From Rhodococcoides fascians A25f (lineage in GTDB: Bacteria > Actinomycetota > Actinomycetes > Mycobacteriales > Mycobacteriaceae), in assembly GCF_000760935.2 (NCBI RefSeq), contig NZ_CP049744.1, positions 5,363,501-5,427,500 of the forward strand: DNA of 64,000 nucleotides. Reading direction: 5' to 3'. This document shows, one piece after another, positions 42,053-50,159 of the stretch (positions are counted from its first letter, which is position 1; the number at the start of each line of letters is the position of its first letter). The translations under genes and the position numbers were made by a program. Below the pieces are notes generated by a model. That model saw only the letters and a list, made by a program, of their open reading frames with translations, was not told the DNA's origin and searched no databases.

Positions 42053-43108
42053 ATGAAGTACGACGTGGTGGTGATTGGCGGCGGTCAGGCGGGACTGGCC
42101 GCCGGCTACTACCTGCGGCGAGCCGGAATCGACTTCGTCATTCTTGACAACCAGACGCATGCCGGTGGCTCCTGGCAGGACTACTGGCCGTCGCTGCACC
42201 TGTTCTCGCCTGCTGAATACTCACGCCTACCCGGTTGGCCGATGCCTCGGTGGCCGGCCGGGTTTCCTCCGGCTTCGCATGTCGTGGATTACCTGCGGGC
42301 ATACGAGAAGAAGTACGAACTGCCGGTGCACCGGCCCGTCGACGTGAAGTCCGTGCATCGAGTCGCGGGCGGCTATCGAATCGACACCGATAGCGAGTCG
42401 TACGGTGCCGCGGCCGTCATCAATGCAACGGGAACGTGGTCTCGGCCCTTCTGGCCGAGCTACCCCGGAATGCGCGAGTTCGGCGGGACCCAGCTGCATG
42501 CCGCCGACTACCGGGTGCCGGATCCGTTCGTGGGCAAGCGCGTAGGACTTGTCGGCGGAGGCAACTCGGCTGCTCAGATACTCGCCGAGATCTCCACCGT
42601 CGCCGAGACCCTATGGTTCACCAACCGCGAGCCCAGGTTTCTACCCGACAATGTGGACGGCCGAGTGCTGTTCGATGTCGCCAGCGATCGGGCTCGCGCT
42701 CTTGCCGAGGGCGAAGCGGACTCCGGCGGGGTCGCCGGCCTGGGAGACATCGTCATGGTCCCGCCGGTGCGAGACGCCCGCGATCGTGGAGTACTGCAGG
42801 CCCGTCCGATGTTCACCGCACTCACCTGCGGCGGCGTCACCGACGGGCACACGTCCGAAACGCTGGACGCGATCGTGTGGTGCACCGGTTTTCGCCCGGC
42901 ACTTCGTCACCTCCGGGCATTGCACCTGCACGCCGATGGGTCGGGAATTGTGCTGGACGGCAACCATGTTCGAGACGAGCCGACCGTGATTTTTCTCGGT
43001 TACGGCGACTGGACCGGCCCGGCGTCGGCAACGCTCATCGGTGTCGGCCGGACCGCTCGGGCAGCCGTGGACACCGTCATTCGAGGAAGAAAGTTGGATC
43101 AGCCATGA
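42053..43108 (+). CDS. ArsO-like FAD-dependent monooxygenase
   Basis: A 351-residue flavoprotein of the YUCCA/ArsO type. The FAD-binding loop VIGGGQAGLAAGYY is near residue 10, and the NADPH loop VGLVGGGNSAAQ near residue 165. FSPAEYSRLPGWPMP and WCTGFRPALRHL are typical of ArsO proteins found in ars operons. The ATG at 42053 begins 5 bases after the arsC stop; the next gene overlaps its stop as ATGA. Role in arsenic metabolism is inferred from position. Confidence 0.82.
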   Translation: MKYDVVVIGGGQAGLAAGYYLRRAGIDFVILDNQTHAGGSWQDYWPSLHLFSPAEYSRLPGWPMPRWPAGFPPASHVVDYLRAYEKKYELPVHRPVDVKSVHRVAGGYRIDTDSESYGAAAVINATGTWSRPFWPSYPGMREFGGTQLHAADYRVPDPFVGKRVGLVGGGNSAAQILAEISTVAETLWFTNREPRFLPDNVDGRVLFDVASDRARALAEGEADSGGVAGLGDIVMVPPVRDARDRGVLQARPMFTALTCGGVTDGHTSETLDAIVWCTGFRPALRHLRALHLHADGSGIVLDGNHVRDEPTVIFLGYGDWTGPASATLIGVGRTARAAVDTVIRGRKLDQP

Positions 43109-44421
43109 ATACATACCCCGTAGTAGTGATCGGCGCAGGGCCCATCGGTCTCGCCGCCGCCGCTCACCTCACCGAAACCGGCTCTGCCGTGGTCGTTCTC
43201 GAACGCGGGCCGTCCGCTGGATCGGCAGTGTCCGAGTGGAATCACGTTCGACTGTTCTCCCCGTGGTCCGAGGTCGTGGACCCCGCGGCCGCGCGGTTGC
43301 TCGAGCCCACCGGCTGGACCGAGCCGGACGGTGACACCTACGCCACCGGACGCGAATGGGTGGAGCAGTACCTCGCACCCCTCGCCGCCGTTCTCGGCGA
43401 CGCCGTTCGCGTGGACTGCGAGGTAGTCGGCGTTGCCCGCCGCGGACGCGACCGCGTGGTCGACGCCGGCCGCGACACCGAACCGCTGTCCGTCCACATC
43501 CGGCATTCCGACGGCAGCGAGGAACGCGTCCTCGCCCGCGCGGTCGTCGACGCGTCGGGCACCTGGGGATCGCCAAATCCACTGGGCAGCGAGGGACTTC
43601 CGGCCATCGGCGAGAAGACCGCCGCAGATCGGATCGACTACCGGGTGCCCGATCTGACCGATCCGGCGATTCGCTCCCAGTTCGCGGGCAAGCACACCGT
43701 CATCGCCGGCAGCGGCCACTCCGCCCTCACCGCCATCATCACCTACGCCGAACTCGCCGCCGAGGAACCAGGAACGACACTCACCTGGGCCGTCCGCCGA
43801 GGCGTCACCGCCGATGTGTTCGGCGGCGGGGAAGCGGACGAACTCGCCGCCCGCGGCGCACTCGGTCAGCGCGCCAAGAAGGCGGTCGACGACGGATTCC
43901 TCACCGTCGTCTCCGGATTCCGTACCGACACCGTTGCAGTGGAGGGTGATCGACTGACACTCATGGGCGACACCGGTGCTCGCATCGAGAACGTGAATCG
44001 CATCGTCGCGCTCACTGGGTTCCGGCCGGATCTGTCGTGGCTGTCCGAGGTCCGTCTCGATCTCGATCCCACCCTGCAGGCACCCAAGTTCGTCGCAGAG
44101 TTGGTGGACCCCAACATGCATTCGTGCGGATCGGTGTCGCCGCACGGCGTCGAGGAACTCACTCAACCCGAGCCCGGCTTCTACCTGGTGGGTATGAAGA
44201 GTTACGGTCGCGCGCCGACATTCCTCGCGATGACCGGCTACGAGCAGGTTCGCAGCATCGCAGCCGAACTCGCCGGCGACCACGAGGGCGCACGGAAGGT
44301 GGAGCTGACGTTGCCCGACACCGGAGTCTGCGGCGGCGCGGGCCTGTTCGACGAACCCGACGCGCCGTCGACCGGCGGTTGCTGCAGTGTCCCCCGCGAG
44401 ACTGAGGCGCAACTGATCTGA
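43105..44421 (+). CDS. Second ars-operon flavoprotein with Cys-rich C-terminus
   Basis: A 438-residue FAD/NAD(P)-dependent oxidoreductase. FAD loop VIGAGPIGLAAAAHL (near residue 8), NAD(P) loop VIAGSGHSALTAI (near residue 199), and a C-terminal FAD region FLAMTGYEQVRSIAAELAG. The tail ends with C409 and the pair C426-C427 (GGCCSVP), resembling the thiol pairs that bind As(III). It is the last gene of the ars operon and is coupled to the ArsO-like gene by ATGA. It may oxidise or demethylate an organoarsenical, or act on arsenite; none of this is shown. Confidence 0.75.
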   Translation: MNTYPVVVIGAGPIGLAAAAHLTETGSAVVVLERGPSAGSAVSEWNHVRLFSPWSEVVDPAAARLLEPTGWTEPDGDTYATGREWVEQYLAPLAAVLGDAVRVDCEVVGVARRGRDRVVDAGRDTEPLSVHIRHSDGSEERVLARAVVDASGTWGSPNPLGSEGLPAIGEKTAADRIDYRVPDLTDPAIRSQFAGKHTVIAGSGHSALTAIITYAELAAEEPGTTLTWAVRRGVTADVFGGGEADELAARGALGQRAKKAVDDGFLTVVSGFRTDTVAVEGDRLTLMGDTGARIENVNRIVALTGFRPDLSWLSEVRLDLDPTLQAPKFVAELVDPNMHSCGSVSPHGVEELTQPEPGFYLVGMKSYGRAPTFLAMTGYEQVRSIAAELAGDHEGARKVELTLPDTGVCGGAGLFDEPDAPSTGGCCSVPRETEAQLI

Positions 44422-44462
44422 CCGTCAGCCGACCCGGGAGGTGAACAAGATGAAGCCCTCGG

Positions 44463-45822
44463 CTACATCTTCGGGGAGGGAAAGAGTTCGGTGAGCCAGC
44501 GTTGTGATTCGTCGAGCCACTGACGGTAATGCCCCATAGCGCAGTGATCGTCGTCGGGATACAGGATCACTGCGCCGTTCGGAGCGGTGTCGGCGAGGTC
44601 GACGCTGTCCTGGGTGCTCATCAGGGGTGTCGTTGTCGCCGTTGATCACCAGCAGCGGCATCGAGATGTCGGAGTAACGGTCCTGGATGGACAGAGCGGA
44701 CAGTTTGCGCTCGAGGTCCAGTAGATGTCGAGCGCCGAGTGTTTCGGCGAGTGCGTGGAGAATGATCTGCGGCGTCCCCAGCGCCCCACCGGTGAATGAG
44801 CGGTGCGTAGGTGCTCCGCACGCGATGGCACCGGCGATGCGGTGGTCGGTGGCGGCCAGGCGGGCGGTCCAATATCCACCGAAGCTGACCCCCACCATGG
44901 CGATCCGCTGGGGGTCCAGTCGATCGTCGGCCACTAGGCGGTCGATGACCTCGTGATAAATCGCTTCGGACTCCGGGCCCATGGGCTTGGTGTACGCGTA
45001 GCTGCCGGGCATCTCCATCAGGAACATCGCCATGTCCGAGTTGCGATATCGCAGCTGCGGTATCGCCAGTTCCTGGGCGGTGCCCTCGAGCCCGTTGGTG
45101 GTCAGCACAACTGGGTGGGGTCCCGGTCCGGGCGGCAGAACGAGATAGCCGGCGACGGTTTCCCCGCCGGAGACTGCGATCTCGACGAGCTCGACGGTGA
45201 GGTTCAGCAGTGGGGCCACGGCGCTGATGAGGACGTCGAACAGCTCTCGTGAGCGCCCATAGGCTTGCATACGCTGCTCACTGTGACCGGGAAAGGCACT
45301 GACCTGGTAAAAAGTCATGGCCTTCACCCAGGCGTCGAGTGCCCGGAAGGCTGTCGTGGCACGGAGTCGATCGACCGCGGGTGCGTGGGTGGTCACCAGG
45401 TCGGTGATTGCGCTCGAGCTCGGTTGTGGACCGTGGTCGGCAAACAGTGCCGCTGCGGGGGCAATCAGATCGGCGAGATCGGCGAGGGCCTCACCGTCTG
45501 TGACGGTCGCGGGTGTGCCGATATCCGGGACGGTTCCGGAGGTGTCGGCGGCGAGGTCGCGGAGCAGTCCGGTGGCATGGTTGGCATGACTGGACGCGAT
45601 GCTGTTCCAGTAACCACACCAGCGGTCATCTCGGAACGATCGAATGCCACTCAACTGGTGGGCAAATTCGGTGCGGTCGAGCCCGCCCATGTTGGCGTAG
45701 CGCAGGGCGAACAGCGCGGGCAGAAACGGTGCCACGCCGGTCGCGCGCGCCGCAAAATCGGTGGTGCGCGTGATGGCGCAGGCGGTGACGAACATCTTCT
45801 GCAACACATTGGCCCCGGTCAT
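44463..45822 (-). pseudogene. Alpha/beta hydrolase (FrsA-like) with a 1-base frameshift
   Basis: The frame encodes an alpha/beta hydrolase of the type that includes 2,6-dihydroxypseudooxynicotine hydrolase: a helical N-terminal cap domain, then the nucleophile elbow GVSFGGYW. After NGDND the frame turns to arginine-rich noise. Removing one base of the GGGG run at 44624-44627 restores a normal ending, with LMSTQDSVDLADTA and the catalytic His region YPDDDHCAMGHYRQW, and a TAG at 44463-44465. The uncorrected frame runs on to 44425. This is either a sequencing error or a broken or phase-variable gene. It lies divergent to the FAH gene behind TetR-type operators. Confidence 0.78.
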
Positions 45823-45927
45823 CGTGGTCTTTCCGTCAGATCCTGTTGGTGATGCTCGTATTACGACGGGCGAATCGAACTGCGGCGGTGAGGGCTCCCA
45901 CTTCCTGCATTCGGACCCTCCACTCTT

Positions 45928-45985
45928 TCGGAACGATCGTTCCGAGGCTAGAATCGAACCGCCCTATACGGAACACTCGTTCCGT
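45928..45985. promoter_or_regulatory. Two TetR-type operators between divergent catabolic genes
   Basis: TCGGAACGATCGTTCCGA (45928-45945) is a perfect 18-bp palindrome. ACGGAAC-ACTC-GTTCCGT (45968-45985) repeats its arms, with centres 40 bp apart. TAGAAT (45949-45954) between them is a -10 for the FAH gene. The TetR encoded downstream is the likely ligand. CGGAAC-n4-GTTCCG is the shared consensus. Confidence 0.75.
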
Positions 45986-46004
45986 CATCGAAAGGAATGG
46001 TGCG

Positions 46005-46916
46005 GTGAAACTGCGACGGATACGGACCGCGGACGGACTGCAGTTGCAGAGTTCGACCACAGGTGAGTCCTGGCAGCCGACACTCGACCGGTCGGCCCTG
46101 GGCGGGAGCGTTTTCGACTCCGAGTGGGAACTGGCCCGCGCCGATGAACACCTCGAGCACAGTGCGCTGGTATTACCGTTCCAACCGGCGTCGTTCCGAG
46201 ATTTCATGCTCTACGAACAACATGTTCTCGACGCAAGTCGGGGCTTGCTCCGGCGTTTCCATCCGAAGCAGAGCCGGGCAGTTGCCGCCGTCGAAGCGCT
46301 GACCCGACGGCCCTTTCCGCTGCTGCGCCCCAAGCCGCTGTTCTACACCCAGCCCATCTACTACATGTCCAATGCGCTCACCTTCGTCCCTTCGGGGACT
46401 GCGCTCGCTACCCCGTCCTATGCGAAAGCACTGGACTACGAACTCGAGATCGGCTTCGTCCTGGCACGGACTTTGTTCGACGCCACCGCGGACGAAGCTC
46501 TCGACGCCATCGGAGCGTTCGTCGTCCTGAACGATTTCAGTGCCCGTGATGTCCAGCGCTCCGAGATGGACAGCGGATTCGGGCCACAGAAGTCCAAACA
46601 CTTCGCGACCTCGCTCTCGGAGGTGGCCGTCACCGCCGACGAAATCCTGCCCACCATCGACTCCTTGCAGGGAACGGTCACCATCGACGGCACCACAGTG
46701 TCCACCGTCTCGAGCGCCGGGATGCAGCACACCATCGGGGAAGTCCTGGCGCATGCATCCCGCAGCGAGATACTCCGGCCCGGTGAATTGTTCGCCACCG
46801 GCACCCTGCCCGGCGGCAGCGGGATGGAAACCGGACACTGGCTCACCCCCGGGTCCACCGTCGAACTCAGCATCGACGGGATCGGCAGCATCAGCCACGT
46901 CATACTCGATTCGTGA
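46005..46916 (+). CDS. Fumarylacetoacetate hydrolase (FAH)-family enzyme
   Basis: A 303-residue FAH-fold protein with the metal-binding E-x-E of LDYELEIGFVL (near residue 150) and VVLNDFSARDVQRSE, the family signature with Asp ligands. FAH enzymes cleave C-C bonds in beta-diketones or act as hydratases in aromatic catabolism. The GTG at 46005 has AAAGGA 8 bases upstream. It overlaps the tetR gene as GTGA, so the two are co-translated. With the divergent hydrolase it may degrade an aromatic or diketone compound; substrate unknown. Confidence 0.87.
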   Translation: MKLRRIRTADGLQLQSSTTGESWQPTLDRSALGGSVFDSEWELARADEHLEHSALVLPFQPASFRDFMLYEQHVLDASRGLLRRFHPKQSRAVAAVEALTRRPFPLLRPKPLFYTQPIYYMSNALTFVPSGTALATPSYAKALDYELEIGFVLARTLFDATADEALDAIGAFVVLNDFSARDVQRSEMDSGFGPQKSKHFATSLSEVAVTADEILPTIDSLQGTVTIDGTTVSTVSSAGMQHTIGEVLAHASRSEILRPGELFATGTLPGGSGMETGHWLTPGSTVELSIDGIGSISHVILDS

Positions 46917-47599
46917 CGTTCTCCGCCCCCGAAGACCCGCCTGCTCGCTCGAAACGGGACGCCAATCGCGCCGAACTGCAGACCCGGTTGCTCGACTCAG
47001 CCGAGGAACTCTTCGCCGACCGCGGCTACTTCGGTGTCGGTGTCCGCGATATCACCGACCGCGCACACACCCGATTGGCTTCGGTCAGTGAGCAATTCGG
47101 CGGTAAAGAAGCACTCTTTCAGGCCGTGCTGGCGCGGCGCATCCGCCCTCTCAACGACGATCGGCGCGCCTACCTGTCGGCGTTACCGACGCGTGGAACC
47201 AAGCCCGAACGTCTACGCGCACTGATCGAGGCGTTCACCGAACCGATGCGTCGCCGTGCCGGTGCTCCCGGATGGGACAACTACTTTCGGCTCATCGCTC
47301 AACTCTCCAACTCCGGCAACCCGATCGGTCGTCTGATCGTCGACGACTTCAACGCCATCGCCACCGATTTCATGACCCGGATGCGCGCACTGTTCCCACA
47401 CGCGAACGAGGTGGCAATTCACGACGCGTACCTACATCTGGTCGCCGCCGCGATGCACACCTACTCCAACAATCTCCGACTCGACAGTCTCACCGAGGGC
47501 CGGATGCATGCGCGCGACATGGACGAACGGCACCGAGCGTTGCTGCGCTTCGCCCACGGGGGCATCACCGCGACGGTCACCCGTTCTGCGTCCGGCTGA
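46913..47599 (+). CDS. TetR-family regulator
   Basis: A 228-residue regulator. The N-terminal HTH (AEELFADRGYFGVGVRDITD, then LASVSEQFGGKEALF) is TetR-like, with a ligand-binding helical C-terminal domain. It is GTGA-coupled to the FAH gene and most likely binds the two palindromes at 45928-45985 to control both divergent genes. Inducer unknown. Confidence 0.88.
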   Translation: MTFSAPEDPPARSKRDANRAELQTRLLDSAEELFADRGYFGVGVRDITDRAHTRLASVSEQFGGKEALFQAVLARRIRPLNDDRRAYLSALPTRGTKPERLRALIEAFTEPMRRRAGAPGWDNYFRLIAQLSNSGNPIGRLIVDDFNAIATDFMTRMRALFPHANEVAIHDAYLHLVAAAMHTYSNNLRLDSLTEGRMHARDMDERHRALLRFAHGGITATVTRSASG

Positions 47600-47625
47600 T
47601 CGTCGTACCGCGGCGAAGGAGTCAC

Positions 47626-48372
47626 TCAGCCGAACGCCTGGTAGCCCAGCCATCCGGCGAGTCCGAGACCCAGAATTCCGACACCGATGCGCAGAATGAT
47701 CGGCGAGATCACCTTGACCGTCGGTGGCCCGCAGGCTCCGCCGACGAAGCACCCGATCGCGAGTGCGAGCGCGGCCAGCCAGTGCACCTGGCCGGAGAAC
47801 GAAAAGATGATCGCAGCAATGAGATTGGCGATGCCGAGAAAGAAGCTCTTCAGAACGCTTGCGCGCCAGAAGGTATCCGACGTGCAGATCAGCGCCAGCG
47901 CGAGGAAGATGACGCCGGCTCCGGCACCGAAGTAGCCACCGTAGATCGCGACGGCGAACAGCGCCAAGGGGTAGAGCGTCGGAAACTGTTTGCCTCCGGA
48001 CAACTTTCGGATGCTCGGTTGCAGCAGCAGTGCAACGGCCGCCATCGCCACCAGAAATGGCACCACTACCTCGAACGAACCGTCAGGCGTGTTGAGCAAC
48101 AGGATCGCGCCAGTGGTGCCGCCGAGCGCGGAGTAGATCGCGTAGCGAACAAGCTGCTTGCCGTCCTTGGCCAGCTCGGCCGAGGAACTCGCCGTCGCTC
48201 CGACGCCGGCAGCGACGAGCGCCACCGTGTTCGTCACGTTCGCCGACACCGCGGGCAAACCAACCGCCAGCAGCGCCGGATAGGAGACGAGCGAAGCAAG
48301 CCCGGTGACGAACCCGATGAGGCCGGCGAAGAACCCGGCCACCACCAGTAGTCCGAAATCGAGCACAGTCAC
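47626..48372 (-). CDS. TSUP-family (TauE/SafE) membrane exporter
   Basis: A 248-residue protein with about eight membrane helices. The TSUP hallmarks are GFVTGLASLVSYPALLAVGL in the first half and GGYFGAGAGVIFLAL in the second. The family exports sulfur-containing or organic anions such as sulfoacetate. It converges with the tetR gene. The GTG at 48372 is supported by TAGTTT (48379-48384) 6 bases upstream on its strand. Confidence 0.85.
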   Translation of the reverse strand: MTVLDFGLLVVAGFFAGLIGFVTGLASLVSYPALLAVGLPAVSANVTNTVALVAAGVGATASSSAELAKDGKQLVRYAIYSALGGTTGAILLLNTPDGSFEVVVPFLVAMAAVALLLQPSIRKLSGGKQFPTLYPLALFAVAIYGGYFGAGAGVIFLALALICTSDTFWRASVLKSFFLGIANLIAAIIFSFSGQVHWLAALALAIGCFVGGACGPPTVKVISPIILRIGVGILGLGLAGWLGYQAFG

Positions 48373-48378
48373 CGAACA

Positions 48379-48384
48379 AAACTA
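48379..48384 (-). promoter_or_regulatory. -10 element TAGTTT of a leaderless gene
   Basis: On the minus strand TAGTTT ends 6 bases before the GTG at 48372. Confidence 0.5.
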
Positions 48385-48403
48385 CCGTGACTAACGATCC
48401 TGA

Positions 48404-50074
48404 CTACTCGACGGGGTTCGCCATCTCCTGCAGCAACCGACTCGTCATGCGCACTGCCTGATCTCCACCGTCCGCGTCCTCGATGTACACCGCGAAGGCG
48501 ACGTCACCACTGGTGGCGAGGACGAAGCGATCGTCGCCGCTTTCCCCGGCGAAGCCCTGGACACCATCGAACGTATCGAGGCCACTGCTGCTCGACGAGT
48601 CGGCAAGTATGCCGCGCAACCGGTTTGTCGCGTCCGTTCCGATCGGCTCGGCTTCGCGATCGGCGACCGCAGTCTGTCCGGCGACGATCATCGGGGTCGG
48701 TGCGCTGCCCCGAGAGATCGCGGCTGCCATCTGCGCGAGTCCGAACGGCGTCACGGTCGCCTCGTCCCCGGAGGCCGTGGACACGGTGCGGATGCCGTCG
48801 ATTGCACTACGACTTCCGGCGGGAGTTCCGGTGTAGGCGTCGAGCCCGGGCATGGAGTAGTGAATTCCCAGGCCGAGCCGCGCGGCTGCATCCTCGCCAC
48901 TGTCGTCACCACGATCGGACTGCACGGCCTTGACCAGATCCGACGCGGTGCCGGCCGGGTAGGAACCACCGAAGGCCACGTCTCCTTGCTCGTTGGCGTA
49001 ACTGTTCTGTGCCGCACCGATGATCGCGCCGGTCGAGGTGGACAACGCCACGATCGACGCGGACGTCCCCGCCATCACCACAGCGTTCTCTGCCGCGAGT
49101 TGCACGCGCGGATCGAGCGTCGAGTGCAGATCCGGCCCACCCGGCCCCTGGAATCCGACGCGTCGCTCGCCGGTTCCGTCGACGGTGTAGGTGTCCACGG
49201 CCCAGCCCGCGGTGGCGTCGCGGCCGGCTTGCCAAGCGGTGCGCAGAGAATCGAGCACCGGTGAGGTGATGCGCCGGTCGTCGACGATGAGCTTCGGCTG
49301 CGGGGAGACCACCACACCCGGCACTGCGCGCAGATCGTCCTCGAGAACGGCGAAGTCGTCGTCGCGCAGAGTCACCGCGGTGATCGGCGCACCGCCGGCC
49401 GAATTCAGCTCCGCCAACATCGATTCGGAGGTGATGAGCGGCGCGACGACATCGATGATGTCGGCGAGTTGCGTCGTAGACGCAACCGGATCACTCGTCT
49501 GCGCCGGGTCGAGGGAGATGGCGTTGATGGTCCGCTCACTCATCAGCACGTTGTTCGCGGCGTCGAAGATCAACGGCGGCGCGGCGTCGGTGCGGGTGTA
49601 GCGGACCGAGCCACCTGAGGTGAGGTCGGGCACCAGGGTGGCCGGATCCCACGCGATGCGCCAGCCGACGCTGAGTTTCTTGGTCGAGCCCTGAGCGCTG
49701 TACTTCCAATCCTTGCCCTCGCCGAAGTTCCACGCCGACGCCAGAGTGAAGAAGCCGCTCTCGTCGGAGAGGTCCATGTACTGGGTCAGGTCGAAATCGC
49801 CGGTGGACGTGCCGTCGGCCGACAAGCCGTCGAACATCTGGTTCAGAGCTGCTGTCGCGGCGTTCGGGTAGGTCGTGAGCGCGGCGGCGGCCGCGACATC
49901 GCGGTTGTCCAGCGCATCGACGAACTTCGAGACCAACACTTCGGCCTCGCTCGGTGGCCGATCGACCATCCAGAACGCGGCCGAGACCGTCAATGTCGCC
50001 GAGGCTGCCACAGCGACGAGGTAGCGACCGCGAACCTTGCGCGGGCCACCTCGGACACGACTCATAGAACTCAT
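48404..50074 (-). CDS. Catalytically degenerate penicillin-binding-protein paralogue
   Basis: A 556-residue protein with the plan of the neighbouring PBP: one N-terminal helix (about residues 17-37), an NTF2-like MecA-N domain (about 43-165), a dimerisation region, and a transpeptidase-like domain (about 315-555). All three active-site motifs are gone. S-x-x-K is TASD (376-379), the segment that would hold S-x-N is deleted (about 45 residues shorter than the active copy), and K-T-G is ESG (511-513). It has no lipobox. It lies just downstream of the active copy on the same strand. Probably a regulatory or scaffold pseudoenzyme rather than decay, since the frame is fully open. Confidence 0.85.
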   Translation of the reverse strand: MSSMSRVRGGPRKVRGRYLVAVAASATLTVSAAFWMVDRPPSEAEVLVSKFVDALDNRDVAAAAALTTYPNAATAALNQMFDGLSADGTSTGDFDLTQYMDLSDESGFFTLASAWNFGEGKDWKYSAQGSTKKLSVGWRIAWDPATLVPDLTSGGSVRYTRTDAAPPLIFDAANNVLMSERTINAISLDPAQTSDPVASTTQLADIIDVVAPLITSESMLAELNSAGGAPITAVTLRDDDFAVLEDDLRAVPGVVVSPQPKLIVDDRRITSPVLDSLRTAWQAGRDATAGWAVDTYTVDGTGERRVGFQGPGGPDLHSTLDPRVQLAAENAVVMAGTSASIVALSTSTGAIIGAAQNSYANEQGDVAFGGSYPAGTASDLVKAVQSDRGDDSGEDAAARLGLGIHYSMPGLDAYTGTPAGSRSAIDGIRTVSTASGDEATVTPFGLAQMAAAISRGSAPTPMIVAGQTAVADREAEPIGTDATNRLRGILADSSSSSGLDTFDGVQGFAGESGDDRFVLATSGDVAFAVYIEDADGGDQAVRMTSRLLQEMANPVE

Positions 50075-50159
50075 GAGTCACAATATTCACTGTAGTCACA
50101 CGAGTAACAAGCACGGTATTCATACGAGCCGGTCACGATTGAGATACGTCCTGGCCGGT

